From Algoriphagus marinus (GTDB lineage Bacteria; Bacteroidota; Bacteroidia; Cytophagales; Cyclobacteriaceae), in assembly GCF_001936475.1 (NCBI RefSeq), contig NZ_MSPQ01000008.1, positions 62,001 to 126,000 of the forward strand: a stretch of 64,000 bases of DNA, given 5' to 3'. The notes under the pieces were generated by a model that had not been told where the DNA came from, did not search any database, and saw only the letters and a list, made by a program, of their open reading frames with translations. This document shows, in pieces, positions 8,669-17,281 of the stretch. Numbering within the stretch: the stretch's first letter is position 1; the number at the start of each line of letters is the position of its first letter. The position numbers and the translations under genes were made by a program.

Positions 8669-9817
8669 ATGTCTCAGACAATTAAAGCAGCAATAGTAGG
8701 AACTGGATTTATCGGACCTGCTCACCTTGAAGCCCTCAGAAGACTTCCATATGTAGAAGTAACAGCCCTTGTCGAAGTCAATCAGCAATTGGCAGATGAA
8801 AAGGCTAAAATGCTCGGTATTCCAAATGCCTACACTTTTGAGGATATGCTCAAACAATCAGATATTGATGTAGTGCATATCTGTACACCTAATTTCCTTC
8901 ACTTTGCGCAAGCAAAAGCTGTTTTATTAGCAGGAAAGCATGTGATCTGTGAGAAACCTTTGGCTGTTAAGATTGACGAAGCAGAAGAATTGGTAGCCTT
9001 GGCTGCTGAAAAAGGGCTTGTCAATGCGGTTCATTTCAACCTTCGTTATTATCCCATGGTCCGCCAGATGAAAACCATGCGTGAGAAAGGCGAACTTGGA
9101 GAAGTGTATTCGGTGATGGGCTCTTACCTTCAGGATTGGCTTTTCTTACAAACTGATTACAATTGGAGACTGGAGCCAGACAAATCGGGAGATTCGAGAG
9201 CTATTGCAGATATTGGGTCCCATTTATTGGATATCACCGAGTATGTGACTGGATTGAAAATTACGGAGGTAATGGCAGATTTCTCTACGGTTCATAAGAC
9301 TAGATTGAAACCTTTGAAAGCAATAGAAACTTATTCTGGCAAAATGCTTTCAATGGATGATTATCAGGAAGTACCTATCAATACTGAAGATTACGCAACT
9401 GTTTTATTACGATTTGATAATGGTAATAAGGGTTCGATTACTGTTTCCCAAGTAAATGCAGGAAGAAAGAATCGATTGAATGTAGAAATTTCAGGTTCCA
9501 AGTCAAATTTTGAATTCAATTCAGAACGACCAAATGAACTTTGGATTGGCAAGCGTGAGACTGCTAATGGGCACCTGATGAAAGACCCATCTTTGCTTCA
9601 TCCAGAAGCTTCAGCCTTAGTTAGTTTCCCAGGAGGTCATAACGAGGGTTTCCCAGACACATCGAAGCAAATGTTTAAGGAGGTCTATGCTGCAATCCAT
9701 GAGGGAAAACAGCCTGAAAAACCTTCTTTCCCAACTTTTGCAGATGGATTACGTGAATTGATCATTGGTGAGCGAATCATCGAAAGCAATAAAAAGCAAG
9801 CTTGGGTTGCCGTTTAG
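8669..9817 (+). CDS. Gfo/Idh/MocA family oxidoreductase
   Basis: A 382-residue NAD(P)-dependent sugar or inositol-type dehydrogenase. The N-terminal Rossmann fold starts VGTGFIG (residues 10-16). The family EKP motif (CEKPLA) follows, and the C-terminal Gfo/Idh/MocA domain includes DIGSHLLD, where the His is the likely catalytic residue. There is no signal peptide, unlike many secreted Bacteroidota relatives, so it is cytoplasmic. It is monocistronic. Substrate cannot be assigned; the C-terminal extension resembles members acting on hexose derivatives. Confidence 0.88.
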   Translation: MSQTIKAAIVGTGFIGPAHLEALRRLPYVEVTALVEVNQQLADEKAKMLGIPNAYTFEDMLKQSDIDVVHICTPNFLHFAQAKAVLLAGKHVICEKPLAVKIDEAEELVALAAEKGLVNAVHFNLRYYPMVRQMKTMREKGELGEVYSVMGSYLQDWLFLQTDYNWRLEPDKSGDSRAIADIGSHLLDITEYVTGLKITEVMADFSTVHKTRLKPLKAIETYSGKMLSMDDYQEVPINTEDYATVLLRFDNGNKGSITVSQVNAGRKNRLNVEISGSKSNFEFNSERPNELWIGKRETANGHLMKDPSLLHPEASALVSFPGGHNEGFPDTSKQMFKEVYAAIHEGKQPEKPSFPTFADGLRELIIGERIIESNKKQAWVAV

Positions 9818-10051
9818 GAAGTTTTAAATTATTGCTAATTGTCTTTAAAAAGACTCTTAGATTAAATTATATGTATATCCGATTTTCTGCCAGTAAATAG
9901 CTAAAAGCAATAAAAGAAGGGGATAAAGTTAGCATTGATGCTTCTTCGGTCTTCTAGCCAAATGAGCAAAGAATTTTATGTTACTGGCAAGATTGCGGAT
10001 AATCAGAATTTGAATTATTAACCCTTTATTTATTTCTATAATTATCGCAAA

Positions 10052-10567
10052 ATGAAAAACATGAATTTCACAAAAAACCTTCTTGCATTTGTCTTAATGG
10101 CATTTGTAAGTATTTCAGCTTTCGCTCAAGACAAACCAAGCCCAGCAAAAACTGCCGAAGGAATGGTTGGCGATGCGAAAGTTACAATCAACTATTCATC
10201 GCCTGCAGTAAAGGGCAGAACAGTTTGGGGAGAATTAGTTCCTCTCGGAGAAGTTTGGAGAGCAGGTGCCAATGAGGCAACTACTTTCACCACATCAAAA
10301 GACATCATGGTAGAAGGAAAGAAACTTCCGGCAGGTACTTATAGCTTTTTTATCATTCCGGGTGAATATGAATCTACTTTGATTTTCAATAAAGTAGCAA
10401 AGCAGTGGGGAGCATTTAATTACGATTCTAAAGAAGATGCTTTGAGAGTGTCAGTGCCCTCTCAACAGACTTCTACTATGGAGGAGCGATTGGTTTATGA
10501 AGTAATGCCAAGCGTTTTTGAGATCAGATGGGAATATGGAAAAGCCGCAGCCAAGCTAGGCATGTAA
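10052..10567 (+). CDS. Secreted DUF2911 protein
   Basis: A 171-residue protein with a signal peptide (hydrophobic core about residues 10-22, cleavage after AFA). The rest is a DUF2911 domain: SPAVKGRTVWG, PLGEVWRAGANEAT and LPAGTYSFFIIPG. DUF2911 proteins are common, small, periplasmic or surface proteins of Bacteroidota with no established function. An alternative in-frame ATG lies at 10061. It ends just before a terminator, so it is probably expressed alone. Confidence 0.88.
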   Translation: MKNMNFTKNLLAFVLMAFVSISAFAQDKPSPAKTAEGMVGDAKVTINYSSPAVKGRTVWGELVPLGEVWRAGANEATTFTTSKDIMVEGKKLPAGTYSFFIIPGEYESTLIFNKVAKQWGAFNYDSKEDALRVSVPSQQTSTMEERLVYEVMPSVFEIRWEYGKAAAKLGM

Positions 10568-10588
10568 TTCTTTTCTAGATATTCAATG

Positions 10589-10619
10589 AGCCACAGGGAA
10601 AAATCCTTGTGGCTTTTTT
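10589..10619 (+). terminator. Intrinsic terminator
   Basis: An 11-bp stem (AGCCACAGGGA pairing with TCCTTGTGGCT, one G-U) with an AAAA loop, followed by six T. It ends the DUF2911 transcript. A GTG inside it (10609) is in frame with hrpB but is an unlikely start for that reason. Confidence 0.85.
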
Positions 10620-10632
10620 ATTTTTGCACCTC

Positions 10633-13128
10633 ATGCTTAAAAACTTCGATTACAACTCCTTTGATCTTCCAGTTGCGGAAATCATCCCACAAGTTCAAAC
10701 TCATTTTTCGAATCATAATTCTCTGATTATCCAAGCCCCTCCTGGAGCTGGTAAAAGCACCTTGCTCCCACTTGCCCTTTTGGATCAGCCTTGGCTAGCC
10801 GGAAAAAAGATCATTATGCTTGAGCCTAGAAGATTGGCTACCAAAAGCATTGCGCAGCGAATGGCCAGCATGACAAATACCCAACTCGGTGATTTGATTG
10901 GTTATCGAATTCGATTTGAATCTGCAATTTCTAAAAACACCCGATTGGAAGTGATTACGGAAGGAATACTTACACGAATGCTTCACTCGGATAATGCTTT
11001 GGAAGATGTCGGGATGGTTATTTTTGATGAATTTCATGAGCGAAATCTGCATTCAGAAGTTGCATTGGCCCTTTGCAGAGAAGTGCAGCAAGTGCTTCGT
11101 CCGGATTTGAAGATTCTTTTGATGTCAGCCACAATAGATGCCAAAGAGTTATCAGGTTTGCTGAATTCTAAAATTATTGAAAGCAAGGGAAGGCAATTTC
11201 CAGTTGAGGTGAATTTTGCTAGCGAAGTTGACGAATATGCAATTGGTGAAGATACCGCAAGGCAAATTATTCCCTTGACCAAAGTTCATGAAGGAGATTT
11301 TTTGGTCTTTTTACCCGGTCAAGGGGAGATCAAAAAAGCGCAGGAGATTTTAAGAAAAGCACTTCCAAGTGATTTGGTTTTACCACTTTATGGACAGCTC
11401 TCACCCGGAGAACAAAATCGTGCTATTATGCCTGATTCAACGGGAAAGCGAAAAATCGTTCTTTCTACAGACATTGCTGAAACATCCTTGACGATCGAAG
11501 GGGTCAAAGTTGTTGTAGATTCAGGTTTTGCTAAATCATCCAAATTTGACCCAAGAACTGGGCTTTCCAAGTTGGTATTGCATCGAATCAGCAAGGATTC
11601 TGCAGATCAGCGAAGTGGCCGTGCAGGAAGATTAACTGCGGGCCATAGCTATAGGCTTTGGACAAAAGCAATACAGAATCAGCTTAATGAATTCCGTACT
11701 CCAGAACTCATGGAAGCAGATTTGACAGCTTTGGTATTGGATATGAAAGCCTGGGGGAAACAGGATATCAGATCAATGACTTGGCTCACTCCACCTCCCT
11801 CAGGCACTTTGGCTTTAGCTGAAAAGACTTTGGAAACGATTGAGGCAATTCAAAACGGAGATCTAACTCCTCATGGCAAAGAAATTCATGCCTTGCCAAG
11901 TCATCCAAGAATTGCTCATATGCTCCTTTTTGCGAAGCAGCATGATCAGCTTTGTTTGGGAACTGACATTGCGGCTATTTTAGAGGAGCGGGATCCTTTG
12001 CCTCAGGATTCAGGAGTTGATTTGAATTTGAGAATTGAAGCTTTACGAAGATTCAGAAGTCGTGGTGCGAGCATTTCCCGAATTAAAAAGATCGAGAAAG
12101 TCGCAGCTTCCTATCGTAGGATGTTTAAAATAGATCCTGAAAACACCCCTGTTGATCCTTGGCAAACAGGCTTGCTTTTAGCATATGCTTATCCTGAGCG
12201 AATTGCAGCTGCAAGACCTGGAAATAATGCTCAGTTTCAACTTGCAAATGGTAAAATAGCCGCAATCGGACATCGGGATGATTTGGCACATGAATCCTGG
12301 CTTGCGGTGGCTCATCTTGATGCTCGGGAAGGTATGGGAAAAATCTGGATGGCAGCTCCTCTGAATCCCAAGGATTTGATGCCTATGGTCAAGACCAAAG
12401 AAATCATCTCTTGGGATCGTAAAAAAGGGGGCTTAGTAGCATTGACTGAAGTTCGGATTGGTGCCATTGTGCTAGGAAGTCGTCCTTTGGCCAAAATTGA
12501 AAAAGGAGATGCCACGCAAGTAATTTTGGAGGCAATTCGAGAAGAAGGCGAATATTTATTGAATTTTGATGAGGATGCTGATCAATTGATTCTTAGAGTA
12601 GCTAGTCTCAGAAAGTGGAATCCGACTCAGGATTGGCCTGATTGGTCAGTGGCCAACTTGTGTGAAAAACCTGAAAACTGGATTGAACCTTATATTTCTG
12701 GAATTACTAAAAATGAGGATTTTAAGAAACTCAATATTTCCAAAATCTTACTTCATAGTCTTGATTTTGAACTACAGCAGGAATTGGATAAGCTAGCGCC
12801 TTCCATAATTACTGTTCCCTCAGGAAGTGATATAAAAATTGAATACAGAACAGATGGAGATGCTCCGCTCCTTTCGGTTAGACTTCAGGAGCTTTTTGGC
12901 TTATTGGAAACTCCAAAAGTAAATAATGGCAAAATTCCACTTCTGATCGAAATGCTTTCTCCCGGATATAAACCGGTACAACTGACTCAGGATTTGAAGA
13001 GCTTTTGGAACAATGGCTATTTTGAGGTGAAGAAAGAACTGAAAAGAAGATATCCGAAGCATGAATGGCCAGAGGGTCCCATTTCAGCTGAGGCGGTAAG
13101 GGGTGTTAAGCGAAAAAATCCGAATTAA
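10633..13128 (+). CDS. hrpB: ATP-dependent RNA helicase HrpB
   Basis: An 831-residue DEAH-box helicase. Motif I is APPGAGKST (residues 35-43) and motif II is DEFHERN (DEFH at 132-135), the HrpB form. Motif III is SATID, then STDIAETSLTI, and motif VI is QRSGRAGR. HA2 and the HrpB C-terminal domain complete the usual length. HrpB is widespread; its cellular role is poorly defined. The ATG at 10633 is preferred because an upstream GTG lies inside the preceding terminator. The 3' end overlaps the convergent gene at 13125 by 4 bp. Confidence 0.93.
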   Translation: MLKNFDYNSFDLPVAEIIPQVQTHFSNHNSLIIQAPPGAGKSTLLPLALLDQPWLAGKKIIMLEPRRLATKSIAQRMASMTNTQLGDLIGYRIRFESAISKNTRLEVITEGILTRMLHSDNALEDVGMVIFDEFHERNLHSEVALALCREVQQVLRPDLKILLMSATIDAKELSGLLNSKIIESKGRQFPVEVNFASEVDEYAIGEDTARQIIPLTKVHEGDFLVFLPGQGEIKKAQEILRKALPSDLVLPLYGQLSPGEQNRAIMPDSTGKRKIVLSTDIAETSLTIEGVKVVVDSGFAKSSKFDPRTGLSKLVLHRISKDSADQRSGRAGRLTAGHSYRLWTKAIQNQLNEFRTPELMEADLTALVLDMKAWGKQDIRSMTWLTPPPSGTLALAEKTLETIEAIQNGDLTPHGKEIHALPSHPRIAHMLLFAKQHDQLCLGTDIAAILEERDPLPQDSGVDLNLRIEALRRFRSRGASISRIKKIEKVAASYRRMFKIDPENTPVDPWQTGLLLAYAYPERIAAARPGNNAQFQLANGKIAAIGHRDDLAHESWLAVAHLDAREGMGKIWMAAPLNPKDLMPMVKTKEIISWDRKKGGLVALTEVRIGAIVLGSRPLAKIEKGDATQVILEAIREEGEYLLNFDEDADQLILRVASLRKWNPTQDWPDWSVANLCEKPENWIEPYISGITKNEDFKKLNISKILLHSLDFELQQELDKLAPSIITVPSGSDIKIEYRTDGDAPLLSVRLQELFGLLETPKVNNGKIPLLIEMLSPGYKPVQLTQDLKSFWNNGYFEVKKELKRRYPKHEWPEGPISAEAVRGVKRKNPN

Positions 13129-13745
13129 TCCAAATTATCCAAGTAATCGAGAAACTGAAGGAATGAGGCCAAGGTAAATGGAGTCATATCCTTTTCTCGG
13201 ATTTGCATTAGAAAACTTTTCCTTACTTCCGGATAATCTTTTGGATTGTAAATTTTACAAAGAGCGGTTGCTCTAAATGCGTTATAGACAAAATTTTGGG
13301 TTTTAAAGGAATTATTCCTTTGTTCAACGAATGCACGCTCCAGATTTAGAGGGTTGATCATTTCATCCAACCATTTGAATCCGTCTGTAACGAAAAAAGA
13401 CTCGGTCTTCATGATAGCTTCTGACAACTCCCAATCATTTTCAATTGTAAAACGCTTGGGTAATTTCTTCCCAATTTTATTGAGCGTTTGAATCATCGTA
13501 ATAGACCTTTCAGCATAATCTTTTAGAGTTGGCAAGAACTTATGGATTATCATCTCTACTTTATCAATCCTCACTCCGAGGTTGTATTCTAAAAAACTCT
13601 GATCTGAATAGTCTGTATAATGGACAAAAATTACCTGCTTTCCATGAGGAAAATCCTTTTCAAAAAGCATTAAGGATTCAATGAATTTAAAGCCAAAATC
13701 TTTAAAAAAAAGGTCATGAATTGAGACTAAATCAATTTTGCGCAT
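13125..13745 (-). CDS. Hypothetical protein, about 206 aa
   Basis: I do not recognise this family. It is a soluble, mostly helical protein of about 206 residues with no signal or membrane segment. The start at 13745 (MRKIDL) is preferred over 13763, which only adds MCCLNT. Visible stretches include HYTDYSDQSFLEYNLGVRID and a basic FTIENDWELSEA region. The gene is convergent with hrpB (4-bp overlap) and lies about 30 bp downstream of a HEAT-like gene on the same strand, so those two are probably cotranscribed. Confidence 0.6.
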   Translation of the reverse strand: MRKIDLVSIHDLFFKDFGFKFIESLMLFEKDFPHGKQVIFVHYTDYSDQSFLEYNLGVRIDKVEMIIHKFLPTLKDYAERSITMIQTLNKIGKKLPKRFTIENDWELSEAIMKTESFFVTDGFKWLDEMINPLNLERAFVEQRNNSFKTQNFVYNAFRATALCKIYNPKDYPEVRKSFLMQIREKDMTPFTLASFLQFLDYLDNLD

Positions 13746-13778
13746 AGTATTTAAACAGCACATTTTTGATTTTGTTGT

Positions 13779-14306
13779 CTAATCTTCAGAAAATAATTCT
13801 CTCATTTCCAGCAGTATGGGTTCGATCTCCATCCTTTTTACGGCAACACTTCCTTCATCTTCAGGATTGTGTAGATAATGATTCCAGTGCTTCTCTGCTT
13901 TTCTTATTGTGCGGGGGGTAATATCAAATTCCACTTCATCGAGATAGTCTTTGGCAAGTGTTGAGGCTTTGAAATTTCCAAAAAGATAAACCCGGAACAC
14001 ATCCACAAACCGCTGGCTTAAATCAAACAATTCCAAAACCTGAACAAATACACCTTGATGAGCCCTGTTTTTTTTGTCATTGATTGCTTCAAAAATTGCA
14101 TCCAAAGATTCCTCATTAAAGCTTGAATTCGAAAGCGCTCGACAAGCTAAGTATGCAACCTCCCATTGATCTCCTTTCACCAGTTCGATCAATCGATCCC
14201 TACCTGATTCATCAACTAATTTCCCGACTTTATCTGCGAAAAAATAGGCTTCTTTCTCATTAGGATCAGACATCTTAGCAATTAATCGATCGATTTCGGC
14301 TTCCAT
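13779..14306 (-). CDS. HEAT-repeat-like helical protein
   Basis: A 175-residue soluble protein from ATG 14306 (the upstream 14330 start adds MYKLNLKS). Its helix pairs resemble HEAT/armadillo repeats: DRLIELVKGDQWEVAYLACRAL, then ESLDAIFEAINDKK. A likely role is a protein-protein scaffold. A charged C-terminus (RMEIEPILLEMRELFSED) follows. The gene is divergent from the VLRF1-like gene, with starts 51 bp apart, so the two may share a regulatory region. Family assignment is uncertain. Confidence 0.6.
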   Translation of the reverse strand: MEAEIDRLIAKMSDPNEKEAYFFADKVGKLVDESGRDRLIELVKGDQWEVAYLACRALSNSSFNEESLDAIFEAINDKKNRAHQGVFVQVLELFDLSQRFVDVFRVYLFGNFKASTLAKDYLDEVEFDITPRTIRKAEKHWNHYLHNPEDEGSVAVKRMEIEPILLEMRELFSED

Positions 14307-14357
14307 TGATTTTAAGTTTAATTTGTACAAATATACTTGAATTGCTTTTCCTCCATT

Positions 14358-15071
14358 ATGAATTCCGCAAATCCGATAAAGATTAGTCTAGAATCTTATT
14401 TTCAATTAATCCAAAAAGGAAAGGAATTGAATCTGGAAAGGAATTATTTCTCAGAAAAGCATCAGCTCCAATTTTGGAATTCGACGGAATGGTTGTTCAA
14501 AGTGATGCTTCCATGGAATAGAATTCCTGATGCTATGGGTGATTTGAAGCCAAAGGATGACCACCATCTAGGATTAGTAATGATTCGAGCTGGAATTGCT
14601 ACCACTGGCTACTTTCATAATGATGTGATGATTGATCACAAGGTATTCAGAGCCTACATGATTCGTCAAAAACAAGGGAAAAGTCAAATTAAATATTTGA
14701 AAACCAAAGGGAAATCAAGAGCTGGTTCGAGATTAAGATTAGGAGAAAGTGAGCGGTTTTTTGAAGAAATAAACGAGCGATTGACTAACTATTCTGATGA
14801 ATTTCCAATCGATATGTGGGGAATCAGCTGTGCTAAAACCTTATTACCATATTTTTATTCAAGTGAACCTGCCCCACCTTTTGCAAAAGATCAGGAAAAC
14901 CTAATCTCTATCCCCTTTCATGTGCAGCAACCTGATTTTGAAACCTTGAAGAAAATGCATCAAAAATTGAATCAAATTCATGTTATTTTTTCAGAGAAGG
15001 GAATGGAAGTCTTCGAAAATACGCCTTTGGTAGGTGCCATTAAATCTTCTCCCGAGGAAGAGGATTGGTAA
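14358..15071 (+). CDS. VLRF1 (Vms1/ANKZF1-like) peptidyl-tRNA hydrolase / release factor
   Basis: I assign this 237-residue protein to the VLRF1 family from its core. DHKVF (93-97) leads into RQKQGKSQ (103-110), then KGKSRAGSRLRLGE (117-130). Eukaryotic Vms1 and ANKZF1 share this pattern: His-Lys, Arg-x-Lys-x-Gly-x-x-Gln, then Ser-Ala-Gly-x-x-Leu-Arg. Q110 matches the catalytic Gln of the GGxQ-like loop, which cleaves peptidyl-tRNA on stalled large ribosomal subunits. Here the loop reads GKSQ. The Vms1 zinc finger, ankyrin repeats and VCP-binding motif are absent. The ATG at 14358 is preferred over a TTG at 14337. Fold assignment is fairly sure; activity is inferred. Confidence 0.75.
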   Translation: MNSANPIKISLESYFQLIQKGKELNLERNYFSEKHQLQFWNSTEWLFKVMLPWNRIPDAMGDLKPKDDHHLGLVMIRAGIATTGYFHNDVMIDHKVFRAYMIRQKQGKSQIKYLKTKGKSRAGSRLRLGESERFFEEINERLTNYSDEFPIDMWGISCAKTLLPYFYSSEPAPPFAKDQENLISIPFHVQQPDFETLKKMHQKLNQIHVIFSEKGMEVFENTPLVGAIKSSPEEEDW

Positions 15072-15094
15072 TAGATCTTTCGGTCCAAAAATAG

Positions 15095-15120
15095 AAAAGC
15101 CAGAATTTCTTCTGGCCTTT
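15095..15120. terminator. Bidirectional intrinsic terminator
   Basis: Stem GCCAGAA / TTCTGGC with loop TTTC, flanked by A and T runs. It sits between convergent genes ending at 15071 (+) and 15151 (-). Confidence 0.8.
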
Positions 15121-15150
15121 GGTTGGTGGTGTTAAGTAAGCAATCAGGTT

Positions 15151-15519
15151 TTAGTTTGTTTCACCTGGATAGTTGGCATTCAGCATATTCATAGTCTCAT
15201 GTGCGACTTTAATGTTGTATTCATAAGCTAGGCTTTTGTAATTCACCAAATCCACGATTGTACCGATGAAACAAAGACCTACGGTGAGGATATAAAGGAT
15301 TCCTAGTCCAATCTGTCCGAGGATGAATCGATGCAAACCTGCGAATCCAAAGAAACCAAGTAAGGTCAAGATCAGAATCATTTGAGAGTCTTTTCTTCTT
15401 GCACGATATACTTGAGCAAATAGAGAAGCTTGATCTTCATCCATACTTTTCATCAGTCCCTGGATATATCCAAGTTCCATTCCTTCCAATTCTGGAAGAT
15501 GTCTCAATACATTAGCCAT
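15151..15519 (-). CDS. TM2-domain membrane protein
   Basis: A 122-residue protein with a TM2 domain: two membrane segments around residues 46-90, with GFAGLHRFILGQ between them in the usual GxHRFYLG place. The N-terminal ~45 residues are a charged helical region, and the C-terminal tail (YNIKVAHETMN) is cytoplasmic-looking. TM2 proteins are small inner-membrane proteins of mostly unknown role. The start overlaps the upstream DUF2752 gene by 8 bp, a sign of coupled translation; this pair is common in Bacteroidota. Confidence 0.85.
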   Translation of the reverse strand: MANVLRHLPELEGMELGYIQGLMKSMDEDQASLFAQVYRARRKDSQMILILTLLGFFGFAGLHRFILGQIGLGILYILTVGLCFIGTIVDLVNYKSLAYEYNIKVAHETMNMLNANYPGETN

Positions 15520-15817
15520 AGTTGTGTGTTGTTTTAAGGTTGTTTATTAAAGTCCAAATTCGAGAGAAAATCACCAGATAGGCAAACATTGCCAACGGAT
15601 GCATAGACCAGGATTCTTGAAAATCTCCTTTGAGAAGCAGATTCATCGAACGACCCAACCCACATCCAGGGCACCAATCAAATCCCAACTGATCTAATGG
15701 GCAAAGGCTCATGTGATCTCCAGAATATGGATTGATGAAATAGATTGCAATAAGGCTTCCGATCCAGAATATCAATTCTAAAGGCAGTTGCTTTATCCAT
15801 CGGGTGATTTCTTTCAT
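15512..15817 (-). CDS. DUF2752 membrane protein
   Basis: A 101-residue protein with two or three membrane segments and the DUF2752 core: LCPLDQLG, then CPGCGLGRS and a His in SWSMHPLA. The CPxCG pair could bind metal or form a disulfide; function is unknown. It is the first gene of a two-gene unit with the TM2 protein (8-bp overlap). Confidence 0.85.
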   Translation of the reverse strand: MKEITRWIKQLPLELIFWIGSLIAIYFINPYSGDHMSLCPLDQLGFDWCPGCGLGRSMNLLLKGDFQESWSMHPLAMFAYLVIFSRIWTLINNLKTTHNYG

Positions 15818-15925
15818 GCCAGTAGAAATACGAAAAAGATGCCATTTGTCAAAAAGTGGCTTTTCAAGCTAATTTAAAGGAATGCCAAAATAAGAATGAA
15901 TTGGATCGTACAAAAAAGTGTTCGA

Positions 15926-17005
15926 TTATGAACGCTTTAACTCTGGGAGTTGGATACTCAGCTTTTTACCAAAGTTTGCTTTTTGGTTGAATTCAAATTG
16001 CTTTACGATTTGAGCATAGCTTTTATTTGAACCATAATTTTTCCACCCACTAAATTTAAACACCAAACCCAACAATTCTCCATTTACTGGTTGGGGAGTA
16101 TAAATACCCAATGCTTTTGAAGCTTCTTTTCCTAAGAAAAAATTTAGAATCGGGATTACCTGAGATGCGATTAACTGATCTGGTATAGTTGATTTGTAAT
16201 AATTGATTAAAGCAGTTATCAATCTGTTCCCAGCATCTGATTCGCGCAAATGACGCTTTCTGATGAGTTTTTCCAGTTCAAAAGCTTCTTTGGAATTATC
16301 CGGCCAATAATTGGTATCTATTCCCATCAGCTTTCCCACCCATTTCCAATAGGTCATCAGTAAATCGACATCCTCATTGGAAACCTTAAAACCCATTTTC
16401 TTCCAACCTCGAATCACAATAAGGCTAAATGTCAAATTGGTACCGATTAAATCTTCTTGGTTAATAGGTTTTCCAAATGCGTTATTCCAATCTTTTGAAT
16501 AATGTGAAATGAAATACCTGCTAAAAGCATGAATCAGGCGAACTTTAGCGCAGGTTAAGTAAGCCTTCTTTTTGCTCATAAAGGCTTCTGGTTCGAAAAT
16601 GTCTAGGATAAACCCACCAGTCTCTCCAAGCCGCTGACCGATATCATCCAAAATCCGCTTGGATCTCACGAGAACTTCTGCCCCATCTCCAAAAGCATAA
16701 GCATAGGGCAAGGAATAAAAGCCGAGCATAGCCAAATACAAATCTCCTTTATCATTGAATAATTCCTGCCCTTTCTCTAAAATCTCAATAGGAATTTCTT
16801 TTTGATTCAGGAAAAAGTTGAAAAAATCCTGAAACTCCAGCGGAAATGAATCTTCAATTTTGGAGGGGATTTCTTCCCAGGAATTAATTAAAGTGATTAA
16901 TTCTGGATTTTTCACCAATTGACTAACTAGCTGATCTGCAATTGGATCTTGACGTGATCTTAGTAGATCAAATTCGGAATTGGTGTATAGTTCTAATTTG
17001 CTCAC
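15926..17005 (-). CDS. MpaB/latex-clearing-protein-like oxygenase (DUF2236)
   Basis: A 359-residue all-helical protein that I place in the oxygenase MpaB / DUF2236 family, which includes the rubber oxygenase Lcp. Marks are GDGAEVLVRS, RLGETGGFI, and KVRLIHAFSR, where the His is the expected haem ligand, followed by NQEDLIGTNL. No signal peptide is seen, so it is cytoplasmic. Lcp cleaves polyisoprene; substrates of the Bacteroidota branch are unknown. It stands alone, with a repeat-containing gap upstream. Confidence 0.7.
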   Translation of the reverse strand: MSKLELYTNSEFDLLRSRQDPIADQLVSQLVKNPELITLINSWEEIPSKIEDSFPLEFQDFFNFFLNQKEIPIEILEKGQELFNDKGDLYLAMLGFYSLPYAYAFGDGAEVLVRSKRILDDIGQRLGETGGFILDIFEPEAFMSKKKAYLTCAKVRLIHAFSRYFISHYSKDWNNAFGKPINQEDLIGTNLTFSLIVIRGWKKMGFKVSNEDVDLLMTYWKWVGKLMGIDTNYWPDNSKEAFELEKLIRKRHLRESDAGNRLITALINYYKSTIPDQLIASQVIPILNFFLGKEASKALGIYTPQPVNGELLGLVFKFSGWKNYGSNKSYAQIVKQFEFNQKANFGKKLSIQLPELKRS

Positions 17006-17079
17006 ATCTTTCTAACCTTGTTTTTGTATTTTGGTTGATCAATTTTAAAAAATAGATGAAATACCATGAGAAAAGTTCT

Positions 17080-17280
17080 TTCACTGAGGAATGTCCCGAT
17101 AAATATCGGGATTAGGGCATTCTATATTACCGCTAAAAAGCAAATTATAACTTGATGAAATCGAGCATGACAATAATGTCACACAGTGGGATGTCTCGAT
17201 GGCTATCTGGATCGAAATGCGAGATTCCCCCGAAACAAGTTCGGGGCAGGCTATGTGGCCAAATAGAAAAATTATAAACA
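17080..17280. repeat. REP-like intergenic repeat with two hairpins
   Basis: The gap between genes at 17005 and 17282 holds two palindromes. One is TCCCGAT/ATCGGGA (17094-17100 and 17105-17111, loop AAAT). The other is CCCCGAA/TTCGGGG (17228-17234 and 17240-17246, loop ACAAG). A shorter TGAC...GTCA lies between them (17168-17181). On the minus strand the second palindrome reads CCCCGAACTTGTTTCGGGG, which yields a spurious PELVSG peptide. I know such sequences as dispersed intergenic elements of Cytophagales and Flavobacteria. Only one copy is visible here. Confidence 0.55.
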
Positions 17281-17281
17281 C

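Noticed and set aside
10609..10632. GTG start that would extend HrpB by 8 residues
   Set aside because: It lies inside the terminator hairpin of the preceding gene; ATG 10633 gives the usual N-terminus.
17081..17281. 66-codon minus-strand frame containing PELVSG
   Set aside because: It is the translation of an intergenic palindromic repeat, a known source of false genes in this group.
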